Origin: Lentisphaeria bacterium
Lineage (GTDB): Bacteria; Verrucomicrobiota; Lentisphaeria; Oligosphaerales; PUNB01
Reading direction: 5' to 3'
Assembly: GCA_007133055.1 (NCBI GenBank)
Contig: SLNM01000345.1
Location: 1 to 5,045 of the forward strand
DNA length: 5,045 nucleotides
This document shows positions 1 through 5,045 of the stretch, piece by piece. The position numbers and the translations under genes were made by a program. Numbering within the stretch: position 1 is the first letter of the stretch; each line of letters opens with the position of its first letter. The notes under the pieces are model-generated. The model was given only the letters and a program-made list of their open reading frames with translations, ran no database searches and was not told the origin of the DNA.

Positions 1-80
1 GATCCTGCCAATCCATAATCTTTTTCCTTGTTGTTTTTCCTCAATCCATTCACAGCCGTCCCATGGGATGGCCCGACAAT

Positions 81-152
81 CCTTGTCCCGAACCTTGTCC
101 AGAACCTTGCCCCGAACCTAATCGCGCACCTTGTCGCGCACCTTGATCGAAA
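81..152. repeat. Six-unit degenerate 12-bp tandem repeat
   Basis: Six consecutive 12-bp units can be read: CCTTGTCCCGAA (81-92), CCTTGTCCAGAA (93-104), CCTTGCCCCGAA (105-116), CCTAATCGCGCA (117-128), CCTTGTCGCGCA (129-140) and CCTTGATCGAAA (141-152). The second half of the unit switches from CCCGAA to CGCGCA midway. Because the period is a multiple of three, any frame through it gives a tetrapeptide repeat (for example LVPN, LVQN, LAPN, LIAH, LVAH), but there is no other coding evidence. Related units recur at 217-240. Confidence 0.75.
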
Positions 153-216
153 ACAGGGAAACCGGTCGACGCTTACGGCGACGATTATTCGCCACTGCAG
201 CCTCGGGTGTCAGTTC

Positions 217-240
217 CGCGCATCTTGCCGCGCATCATCC
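217..240. repeat. Second small cluster of the 12-bp repeat
   Basis: CGCGCATCTTGC (217-228) is followed by CGCGCATCATCC (229-240). The pair keeps the 12-bp period and resembles the CGCGCACCTTGT units at 123-146. It is separated from the main cluster by about 64 bases and looks like a decayed extension of the same array. Confidence 0.5.
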
Positions 241-250
241 TGCGAGCCTT

Positions 251-281
251 TGACTCCATGACTCCGTGTCTTCGTGACTCC
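251..281. repeat. Three direct copies of TGACTCC
   Basis: TGACTCC occurs at 251-257, 259-265 and 275-281, with spacings of 8 and 16 bp (16 is twice 8). The last copy abuts the left end of inverted-repeat element A at 283. No function is evident. Confidence 0.5.
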
Positions 282-282
282 G

Positions 283-376
283 GGTCGACGATATCAGGCG
301 ACGAGAGCGGTTGACGAGTTCCACGCAAGGGCGAAGGCGGATCGTAATCCGCTATCGACGCCCGCTATCGTCAACC
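283..376. repeat. Palindromic intergenic element, copy A (94 bp)
   Basis: Two 28-bp arms face each other: 283-310 and 349-376. The left arm begins GGTCGACGATATCAGGCGAC. The reverse complement of the right arm begins GGTTGACGATAGCGGGCGTC. By eye they match at 23 of 28 positions around a 38-bp centre. The left arm matches that of copy B (4432-4459) at 25 of 28 positions, and the right part of the centre (329-348) matches 4526-4545 at 17 of 20. The element is therefore a dispersed family member and not a chance palindrome. It is the size of a REP/BIME unit or a very short MITE and has no coding capacity. No target-site duplication is evident. Confidence 0.8.
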
Positions 377-440
377 GCTTTCCCATCAAGACTTCCGACA
401 CCGCCGAAGGCAGAGCCGGAGCGTAGCCTGATCAATTCAT

Positions 441-539
441 GCGAATTCGGCCATGAGTCATTATATATTTACAATCAACAGGATACAGGCATTGTCCTGA
501 AAAATCTGATTGGTCTCGAATTGCATGGCCGAATTTCGC
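441..539. repeat. Separated inverted repeat GCGAATTCGGCCATG
   Basis: GCGAATTCGGCCATG (441-455) has its reverse complement at 524-539 as CATGGCCGAATTTCGC, with one extra T. About 68 bases of AT-rich sequence lie between the arms, including a small CAGGA/TCCTG hairpin (479-483 with 495-499). The right arm leads directly into the palindrome at 551-644, so the two may be parts of one structured element. Confidence 0.5.
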
Positions 540-550
540 ACCCGAAGGGC

Positions 551-644
551 GGCCAATTTCACCGCATCCTGCCACGAGCCATCGCCTTGCGGTGGAACGC
601 CACAGCTGCGGCTAGTCTCGTGGCAGGATGCGGCAAACTTGGCT
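551..644. repeat. Long palindrome downstream of the aldo/keto reductase gene
   Basis: A perfect 17-bp inverted repeat, CCGCATCCTGCCACGAG (562-578) against 617-633, is extended outward by 551-559 pairing with 636-644 (one mismatch and one G-T) and inward by 589-595 pairing with 600-606 (one mismatch) around an AACG loop. All share the centre 597.5, so the whole 94 bases can fold into one interrupted hairpin. It lies 35-128 bases beyond the reductase stop on the minus strand. There is no T-run on either side, so it is not a standard intrinsic terminator, although it could act as a 3' stabilising structure. The symmetry makes both strands encode nearly the same peptide, which can mislead gene finders. 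Confidence 0.8.
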
Positions 645-678
645 CGTGAATTAAGCAGGCTAGCGCAAGCTGTTCGCA

Positions 679-1677
679 CTAAACAACATCATCAAATTCG
701 TTCAGGATACTGTTCAGCTCGGTTTGTTCCGACTCATCCAGGCTGATCCCGGCGGCGGCGGCGTTGGTTTCGGCCTGGCCCGGGTTGCGGACACCGCACA
801 GAACATGCGTGCAACCGGGCTGGTGCAAAGTCCAGGCCACGGCCAATTGCGCCAACTCGGCATTGTGCCGCTCGGCGATCGGTCTCATCCGCTCCAGCAT
901 CGCCTGCGCCCGACGCCTGTTCTCGACAGAAAACCGCCGGAGCGATGCACGGGCGTCGCCCTCGTTGAATTCCCGCTCCGGCCCCGTTTTGCCGGTTAGC
1001 AGTCCCCGGGCCAGCGGCGAATAGGCCAGGAAAGCAATATTCTGATCGCGGCAGAACGGCAGATTCTCGGCTTCGTGCTTTCGGTCGAGCATACTATACA
1101 GCTCCTGGTCGGAATCGAGCGGGCCAACCTCCAGATAGCGACGCATCTGCTCGGGTGTCGCATTGCTCACTCCGATCGCCCGGATTTTTCCCTCCTGCTT
1201 AAGTTTCAGCAATGCTTCCATGGTTTCCTCGATCGGCGTGGTCTCCTCCTGCCAATGGGTCTGATACAGATCGATATATTCGGTGTTCAACCGACGCAGA
1301 CTGTTCTCGATTTCATGGCGGATCGACTCGGCACCCAAATATTTATTGACCCGATAGCCTTTGCCGCCGATCGATTTTTCGTCGGAATCAAAGTGAAAAA
1401 CGCCGCGCTCGCAATCCCATCGCAGGCCGCACTTGGTGGCCAGCACCACTTGGTCGCGGATTCCTCCTATCGCTTTTCCGACAATCCTTTCCGACTCTCC
1501 GAAACCATATATCGGGGCGGTATCAATCAGGTTGATACCGCATTCCACGGCTGCCCGGATAGCGGCGGCCGACTGCTCGGCATCGGTGCCGCCCCACATC
1601 CAGCCGCCGATCGCCCAGGCACCAAGACCGACTACCGACGCTTTGATTTGCGATTGTCCCAATGTCCTTTGTTGCAT
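679..1677 (-). CDS. Aldo/keto reductase, YhdN/GSP69-like
   Basis: The 332-residue product is a full-length soluble NADPH-dependent oxidoreductase of the aldo/keto reductase superfamily, expected to reduce aldehydes or ketones in the cytoplasm; the substrate cannot be read from sequence. The catalytic tetrad is intact: Asp52 and Tyr57 in LIDTAPIYGFGESE, Lys82 in VLATKCG and His141 in YQTHW. Further marks are the N-terminal GLGAWAIGG with MWGGTD, IRAIGVSN (165-172), YSPLARGLLTGK (219-230) and the cofactor-side CGVRNPGQ (294-301). The order and wording of these motifs resemble Bacillus YhdN (general stress protein 69, AKR11 group). The ATG is supported by AAGGAG 8 bases upstream, and the stop is TAG. 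The gene follows lon in the same direction after a 121-bp palindromic gap, so read-through is possible but its own promoter cannot be excluded. A different AKR subfamily remains possible. Confidence 0.95.
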   Translation of the reverse strand: MQQRTLGQSQIKASVVGLGAWAIGGWMWGGTDAEQSAAAIRAAVECGINLIDTAPIYGFGESERIVGKAIGGIRDQVVLATKCGLRWDCERGVFHFDSDEKSIGGKGYRVNKYLGAESIRHEIENSLRRLNTEYIDLYQTHWQEETTPIEETMEALLKLKQEGKIRAIGVSNATPEQMRRYLEVGPLDSDQELYSMLDRKHEAENLPFCRDQNIAFLAYSPLARGLLTGKTGPEREFNEGDARASLRRFSVENRRRAQAMLERMRPIAERHNAELAQLAVAWTLHQPGCTHVLCGVRNPGQAETNAAAAGISLDESEQTELNSILNEFDDVV

Positions 1678-1685
1678 AACTTTTT

Positions 1686-1691
1686 CTCCTT
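1686..1691 (-). promoter_or_regulatory. Ribosome binding site of the aldo/keto reductase gene
   Basis: On the minus strand AAGGAG is followed by an A-rich 8-base spacer and ATG at 1677-1675. It fixes the start and excludes upstream alternatives. Confidence 0.85.
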
Positions 1692-1707
1692 AGCTCGATT
1701 TGAAATG

Positions 1708-1825
1708 GGGAATTGCGAAATCTGCGAATCGAGCCAATTGTAGGTTGGGAATCTGTCCCGACCAGGCTCGATTCGCTTGGGCGAGACGGATTCACGCCCT
1801 ACGAAATCTGCATTTCGCAATTCCC
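1708..1825. repeat. Nested inverted repeats between lon and the aldo/keto reductase gene
   Basis: The outer arms are a perfect 14-bp pair: GGGAATTGCGAAAT (1708-1721) with ATTTCGCAATTCCC (1812-1825). Inside lies a perfect 12-bp pair: GCGAATCGAGCC (1724-1735) with GGCTCGATTCGC (1765-1776). This in turn encloses GGTTGGGA (1743-1750) with TCCCGACC (1756-1763), one G-T pair, around a 5-base loop. GGGCG (1779-1783) can also pair with CGCCC (1795-1799). CGAAATCTGC occurs directly twice (1716-1725 and 1802-1811). The right outer arm overlaps the last codons and stop of lon. There is no T-run, so an intrinsic terminator is doubtful. It looks like a palindromic intergenic repeat unrelated to elements A and B. 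Confidence 0.8.
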
Positions 1826-4306
1826 TGTCGGTTTGAAAACCAGATCGAATATCTGTCTGAAATCACTGACGTAGTGGGGTGTGATTCCGGCACGGACCCG
1901 TTCGGGAATCTCGATGAAATCCTTTTCATTGCCCGCCGGCAGAATTACCTGTTGAATCCTGGCACGCTTGGCGGCAATGATCTTCTCGCGAATTCCTCCG
2001 ACCTCGAGAACTCGTCCGACCAAGGTCAACTCGCCGGTCATGGCCAGACGCGGCGGTATGCTTTGCCGCCGTCCCAGGGACAACAGTGCCACCGCCATGG
2101 TAATCCCGGCCGACGGCCCGTCCTTGGGAGTGGCGCCGGCGGGAACATGCAGATGCACAGTTTTTCGCTCGAAAAAGTCCTCTTCAACCCCCCATTTCCG
2201 ACAATTTCCGCCAACCAGCGAGAACGCGATATGCGAGGACTCGACCATTACCTCGCCGAGTTGCCCGGTCAGTTTGATCGAGCGTTCGTCGGCAGGCACC
2301 TCCATGGCCTCGACATGCAGCACCGCGCCTCCGAGCGGAGTCCAGGCCAGACCAACCGCCACACCCGGGCGCAGCCGCTTCATCATAGCCTCGTCGCCAA
2401 AGCGTGGTTTGCCCAGGTACACCTCCACCTGCTTCTGAGTGATTGCCACTTGCGTCCGCTCCTGCTCCGCTTCATCGTCGCCCTCGGCACGGCCGGTGGC
2501 AACCTTGCGCAGACAGGCATTCAACGACTTCTCCAAAGCTCGCACTCCGGCCTCCCGGGCGTAGCCGTCGATGATCTTCCTGAGCGCCCCGTTGGTGAAG
2601 CGCACGTCCTTTCTGTCCAAGCCGTTACGCCGTAGCAGCCGAGGCATCAAATGTCGTTTGGCAATGCTCAGCTTGTCCTCCATAATGTAACCCGAAAGAT
2701 GAATCATCTCCATCCGGTCGATCAATGGTCCGGGAATGGTGTCCGGCACATTGGCCGTGGCAATGAAGAGAACCTTTGACAGGTCGAATGGCACATCCAG
2801 GTAGTGGTCGCGGAAATTATTGTTCTGCTCCGGGTCCAGGACCTCCAGCAACGCCGAGGCAGGGTCGCCCTGAAAAGACTTGCCGACCTTGTCGATTTCA
2901 TCGAGCATGACCACCGGATTGGCCACCCCGACATTCTTGATTGCCTGCATGACCTTGCCGGGCATGGCGCCGATGTAGGTCCGCCGATGCCCTTTGATTT
3001 CTGCTTCGTCACGCATGCCGCCCAGGGAAAAGCGAAAAAACTCGCGCCCCAATGCCTCCGCCACCGCATGCCCGAGCGATGTTTTCCCCACCCCGGGCGG
3101 CCCGATCAGACAGAGAATACTGCCCTCGACCGCGCCCCGAAGCCTGGCGACGGCGATAAACTCGAGAATTCGCTTTTTCACGTCTTCCAAACCGTAATGA
3201 TCCCGGTTCAACACTCGGCGTGCGCGGCTGACCTCGAGCAGGTCTTTGGAAAACTCGCCCCAGGGCAATCCGGTCAGCCAGTCCAGGTAGTTGCGCGAGA
3301 CCGTATACTCTGGCGACTGCGGCATCAGCACTCTAAGCTTGTCGATTTCCTCGTCAATCCTAACCCGCGCCTCCTCGGGCAGAGTCAGCTGCTCGAGGCG
3401 AGCCTGATATTTTTCTATCTCCTCGGTTCTGCCGTCCTTCTCCAGCCCCAGCTCCTGCTTGATTGCCTTCAGTTGTTCGCGCAGAAAGAACTCGCGCTGC
3501 TGCTTGGAAATGCGTTCTTCGATCTGACGCGTTATTTTCTCCTTCAGCTCGTTAAGGTCCAGCTCCTTGCGGAGCATGAAAAGGACTTTCTCCTGTCGTT
3601 CATTGACGGCGAGAGTTTCCAGCACATCCTGCAGTTCCTCCCGCTTCGCCGAAGTCATGGTGGCGGCGAAGTCGGCCAATCGTCCCGGCGTATCCCAATC
3701 CTGGCGGCTGAGAAACATCTTGATTTCCTCGGAATAAATCGGGTTGTGCCGCATCAGCTCGCGCATGGTTTTAATAATCGCCATCGAGCTGGCCTTGGTG
3801 TCGGCATCCTCGCTCGGCGGCATATCCTGCAAATACACCACCTGAGCCACCAGCAGGCCGTCGCGGGTGACGGTTTTAAGTATCTGAAATCGCTGCTCCC
3901 CCTGCAACAGAGCCTGCAGGCCGCCGTCCGAGCCCTCCTGAAACTTGAGTACGCGAACCGCCGTGCCGATTCGATAAATCTGGTCTTCCGAGACAGCGCC
4001 CTGCTCCAGGTCAACCCCCTGCTCGCGGGTCATAACAATGCCAAAAATTCGCTCGCGCACCTGATTGACCACGCGTTTCAGCAAGTCCGCCGTCCGGCCG
4101 GGACTAAGCATAATGGGCACGACCAATCCGGGAAAAATAGGTTTGGAGTTGTTGGGCAGAACAAAAATCCGATCCGGCAGACTGGCCGAGGCCAATATCA
4201 AATCGCCGGATGTTCCCCCCGCCGATTCCTGCTCCTTTCCGGCGCCCGTTTCCGGTTCAATAACAATTTCCGGCTCGAACGAATGGTTATCCGAATCCTT
4301 GGTCAT
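1799..4306 (-). CDS. lon: ATP-dependent protease Lon (LonA type)
   Basis: The 835-residue product is a homo-oligomeric cytoplasmic AAA+ serine protease that unfolds and degrades damaged and selected regulatory proteins. After an acidic, probably disordered leader (about 1-42) comes the Lon substrate-binding domain (about 46-240, [11 protein letters not shown] onward), a charged helical and coiled-coil stretch (about 225-330), the AAA+ module with Walker [10 protein letters not shown] (402-410), Walker B VVMLDEID (465-472), sensor-1 ATAN (516-519) and REAGVRALE (584-592), and the protease domain with PKDGPSAG (Ser732) and Lys775 in [11 protein letters not shown]. The Ser-Lys distance of 43 equals that of E. 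coli Lon (679/722). The ATG at 4306 is chosen because AAGGAG lies 7 bases upstream; an in-frame start at 4477 would run through repeat B. It is longer than E. coli Lon (784), mostly through the leader. The last residues, GNCEMQIS, are encoded inside a palindromic repeat. An 18-bp palindrome precedes the gene. Confidence 0.97.
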   Translation of the reverse strand: MTKDSDNHSFEPEIVIEPETGAGKEQESAGGTSGDLILASASLPDRIFVLPNNSKPIFPGLVVPIMLSPGRTADLLKRVVNQVRERIFGIVMTREQGVDLEQGAVSEDQIYRIGTAVRVLKFQEGSDGGLQALLQGEQRFQILKTVTRDGLLVAQVVYLQDMPPSEDADTKASSMAIIKTMRELMRHNPIYSEEIKMFLSRQDWDTPGRLADFAATMTSAKREELQDVLETLAVNERQEKVLFMLRKELDLNELKEKITRQIEERISKQQREFFLREQLKAIKQELGLEKDGRTEEIEKYQARLEQLTLPEEARVRIDEEIDKLRVLMPQSPEYTVSRNYLDWLTGLPWGEFSKDLLEVSRARRVLNRDHYGLEDVKKRILEFIAVARLRGAVEGSILCLIGPPGVGKTSLGHAVAEALGREFFRFSLGGMRDEAEIKGHRRTYIGAMPGKVMQAIKNVGVANPVVMLDEIDKVGKSFQGDPASALLEVLDPEQNNNFRDHYLDVPFDLSKVLFIATANVPDTIPGPLIDRMEMIHLSGYIMEDKLSIAKRHLMPRLLRRNGLDRKDVRFTNGALRKIIDGYAREAGVRALEKSLNACLRKVATGRAEGDDEAEQERTQVAITQKQVEVYLGKPRFGDEAMMKRLRPGVAVGLAWTPLGGAVLHVEAMEVPADERSIKLTGQLGEVMVESSHIAFSLVGGNCRKWGVEEDFFERKTVHLHVPAGATPKDGPSAGITMAVALLSLGRRQSIPPRLAMTGELTLVGRVLEVGGIREKIIAAKRARIQQVILPAGNEKDFIEIPERVRAGITPHYVSDFRQIFDLVFKPTGNCEMQIS

Positions 4307-4313
4307 CAGGAAG

Positions 4314-4319
4314 CTCCTT
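4314..4319 (-). promoter_or_regulatory. Ribosome binding site of lon
   Basis: AAGGAG on the minus strand stands 7 bases before ATG (4306-4304). It decides the start: the frame stays open for 57 more codons upstream, but that extension would cross the 18-bp palindrome and repeat B and is basic and low in complexity, unlike a Lon N-terminus. Confidence 0.9.
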
Positions 4320-4334
4320 GGAATGCGGTTGCGA

Positions 4335-4352
4335 TCTGTCAAATTTGACAGA
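4335..4352. promoter_or_regulatory. Perfect 18-bp palindrome, possible LexA-type operator of lon
   Basis: TCTGTCAAATTTGACAGA is perfectly symmetrical and lies 28-46 bases before the lon start codon. Its core fits CTGT-N8-ACAG, the spacing of the LexA (SOS) box of E. coli and relatives, although the inner bases CAAATTTG differ from the usual alternating AT. The palindrome itself is seen directly; LexA binding is inference. Other dimeric repressors that recognise TGTCA/TGACA half-sites would fit as well. If the nearby TATAAG is the -10 box, the palindrome would cover the transcription start, a typical repressor position. Confidence 0.5.
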
Positions 4353-4354
4353 AC

Positions 4355-4360
4355 CTTATA
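4355..4360 (-). promoter_or_regulatory. Possible -10 box of the lon promoter
   Basis: TATAAG on the minus strand is the best -10-like hexamer near lon. At 17-bp spacing the -35 position reads CTGTAA (4378-4383), only about half matching TTGACA. No clear sigma-32 (heat-shock) pair, CTTGAA with CCCCATNT, was found, although CCCCCTGT occurs on the minus strand just upstream. This is a weak assignment. Confidence 0.25.
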
Positions 4361-4382
4361 TCGCCTAACTATTTCTCTTACA

Positions 4383-4420
4383 GGGGGTTGGCCGTTATTT
4401 GGCCTTCTCCCCCGTTTTTC
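4383..4420 (+). terminator. GC-rich hairpin followed by a T-run, plus-strand terminator-like
   Basis: GGGGG (4383-4387) and GGCC (4390-4393) pair with GGCC (4401-4404) and CCCCC (4409-4413) around a GTTATTT loop, with an asymmetric internal bulge. GTTTTTC follows directly (4414-4420). In the plus direction this has the form of an intrinsic terminator, but no plus-strand gene is visible to terminate. On the minus strand it would be a hairpin upstream of lon or in its leader, lacking a downstream T-run. Confidence 0.35.
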
Positions 4421-4431
4421 GGTGCCATTTC

Positions 4432-4573
4432 GGTTGACGATAACGGGCGACGAGAGCGGTGGACGTTTGGGGCGCACTCAGCCATGTCCGTCCGCAGCCC
4501 CGACATGTTACGCCGTAGTCCCGAAGGGCGAATGCGAATCGTTATCCGTTCTCGTCGCCCGCTATCGTCGACC
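4432..4573. repeat. Palindromic intergenic element, copy B (142 bp)
   Basis: The 28-bp arms lie at 4432-4459 (starting GGTTGACGATAACGGGCGAC) and 4546-4573. The reverse complement of the right arm matches the left at 25 of 28 positions, and two of the three differences would still be G-T pairs. The 86-bp centre contains further symmetry, including CATGTC (4483-4488) with GACATG (4502-4507) and GGGGC (4469-4473) with GCCCC (4497-4501). It is the longer relative of copy A at 283-376. The chance peptides from the two copies also match (IVIRYRRPLSST against IVIRSRRPLSST), which shows DNA homology, not a gene. Confidence 0.82.
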
Positions 4574-4621
4574 CATTCCTGTTTTCATTCGTTTTCATAA
4601 AACTTTTGACAGTACCTGCGG

Positions 4622-5045
4622 TTACGATTTCTGGTTCCGTACGGTCATCGGAGCGGCATAGCAGGTGGGCAGAGGCGTTTTCTGGCGGGCCACGGCCGTA
4701 CCGATGTCGTCCCGGCCCAGCTCCTGCAAACACTCGGCGGCACAGTCGTCGATCAGGCTGTAACTGTTGCATTCCTCGCTGGCATGGGCGAATATCACCT
4801 GCTGCGTCCGCGGTGCCGCCACCGTGCGCAGCAAGGCCATGCAATCCTGGTTGCTCAAATGGCCGTGCCGCCCGTTGATCCGCTGCTTGAGCGGCCAGGG
4901 CCGGTTGGAATTGCGCAGCAACAAAGGGTCATGGTTGCTCTCCAGCACCAGCATATCGCATTCCTGCAAGTGATGCTTAACCGCGCTGGTGGCGCATCCG
5001 AGATCGGTGACCACGCCCAAACGCAGGCCGCCAGTCTCAATCGTA
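4622..5045 (-). CDS. Metallo-beta-lactamase-fold hydrolase, YycJ/WalJ-like (C-terminal part)
   Basis: The frame is open to the right edge of the window, so the N-terminal part, including the HxHxDH metal motif, lies outside; about 140 C-terminal residues are visible. Family marks, counted from the first complete codon, are VTDLG (12-16, Asp14 a probable metal ligand), LVLESNHD (32-39), LKQRINGRHGHLSN (52-65) and IFAHASEECN (84-93, His87 a probable metal ligand). This series is typical of the YycJ/WalJ group of cytoplasmic metallo-hydrolases, related to nuclease-type metallo-beta-lactamase proteins; the exact substrate is not established by the sequence. The stop is TAA at 4624-4622. A TTG at 5020 could be mistaken for a start, but in-frame coding (TIETGGLR) continues upstream of it. 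The full protein is probably about 250-270 residues, judging by the family. It precedes lon by 315 bp on the same strand. Confidence 0.88.
   Translation of the reverse strand, partial: TIETGGLRLGVVTDLGCATSAVKHHLQECDMLVLESNHDPLLLRNSNRPWPLKQRINGRHGHLSNQDCMALLRTVAAPRTQQVIFAHASEECNSYSLIDDCAAECLQELGRDDIGTAVARQKTPLPTCYAAPMTVRNQKS

Larger units (their letters stand above)
1..678. other. Gene-free, repeat-rich region left of the aldo/keto reductase gene
   Basis: No reading frame here has a plausible ribosome binding site or a recognisable family. The longest frames (28-261 and 311-649 on plus, 461-679 on minus) are short, start poorly and run straight through repeats. The region holds a 12-bp tandem repeat in two clusters, three copies of TGACTCC, one 28-bp-arm inverted-repeat element, a separated inverted repeat around 441-539 and a long palindrome at 551-644. 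It lies downstream of the minus-strand reductase gene. Its upstream or downstream relation to any gene further left cannot be seen. Confidence 0.7.
4307..4621. other. Intergenic region upstream of lon
   Basis: This 315-bp gap lies between the metallo-hydrolase stop and the lon start, both on the minus strand. From lon outward it holds the lon ribosome binding site, an 18-bp palindrome (4335-4352), a weak TATAAG box (4355-4360), a GC hairpin with a plus-strand T-run (4383-4420), palindromic element B (4432-4573) and about 48 AT-richer bases before the stop of the upstream gene. The length and content suggest that lon has its own promoter and is not simply co-transcribed with the upstream gene. 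No gene is seen. Confidence 0.7.

Noticed and set aside
81..152. A CRISPR array
   Set aside because: The units are contiguous 12-mers without spacers and are far shorter than CRISPR repeats.
28..261. Small plus-strand frame with a tetrapeptide repeat
   Set aside because: It starts at TTG without a ribosome binding site; the peptide repeat simply reflects the 12-bp DNA repeat.
551..644. A standard intrinsic terminator of the reductase gene
   Set aside because: The stem is long enough, but no T-run follows on the minus strand and the stem is interrupted.
461..746. Small frames on both strands with similar peptides
   Set aside because: The likeness comes from the palindrome at 551-644; there is no start signal or family match.
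1075..2635. Plus-strand frames of 222 and 311 codons (1075-1743, 1700-2635)
   Set aside because: They are opposite the reductase gene and lon and have no family motifs or ribosome binding sites; both run through the palindromic spacer.
2804..4348. A 514-codon open frame on the plus strand
   Set aside because: It lies entirely opposite lon, has no recognisable domain, and reads as an antisense shadow of a strongly conserved gene.
4307..4477. A 57-codon N-terminal extension of lon starting at 4477
   Set aside because: It would cross the 18-bp palindrome and half of repeat B, is basic and unlike Lon, and the ATG at 4306 has an ideal AAGGAG.
4622..5020. A complete 132-residue protein starting at TTG 5020
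   Set aside because: In-frame coding continues to the window edge and the motifs present are only the C-terminal half of the YycJ/WalJ-like family, so it is a truncated view of a longer gene.

Overview
The window suggests a Gram-negative bacterium of moderate GC content. Gene style and palindromic intergenic repeats would fit a gammaproteobacterium, but that is an impression, not a demonstrated placement. All three recognisable genes lie on the minus strand. Read in transcription order (right to left) they are: the C-terminal part of a YycJ/WalJ-like metallo-beta-lactamase-fold hydrolase, cut by the right edge of the window (4622-5045); a complete ATP-dependent protease Lon (1799-4306); and a complete aldo/keto reductase of the YhdN/GSP69-like type (679-1677).

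The gaps are unusually rich in symmetrical DNA. The 315-bp gap upstream of lon holds a 142-bp inverted-repeat element (copy B, 4432-4573), a G/C hairpin with a T-run (4383-4420) and a perfect 18-bp palindrome (4335-4352) that matches the CTGT-N8-ACAG shape of a proteobacterial LexA box. The 121-bp gap between lon and the reductase gene is a nest of inverted repeats (1708-1825), one of which reaches into the end of lon and encodes its last residues.

The left 678 bases contain no convincing gene. They hold clusters of a degenerate 12-bp tandem repeat (81-152 and 217-240), a second, shorter member of the inverted-repeat element (copy A, 283-376), a separated inverted repeat (441-539) and a long palindrome (551-644) just downstream of the reductase gene.

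Lon and the reductase both have family-typical links to stress response (protein quality control, and carbonyl or redox detoxification). Nothing here proves that they are co-transcribed: each has its own strong Shine-Dalgarno sequence, and structured DNA separates them. The genes themselves look ordinary. The most notable content is the intergenic repeat family and the possible SOS-type operator in front of lon.
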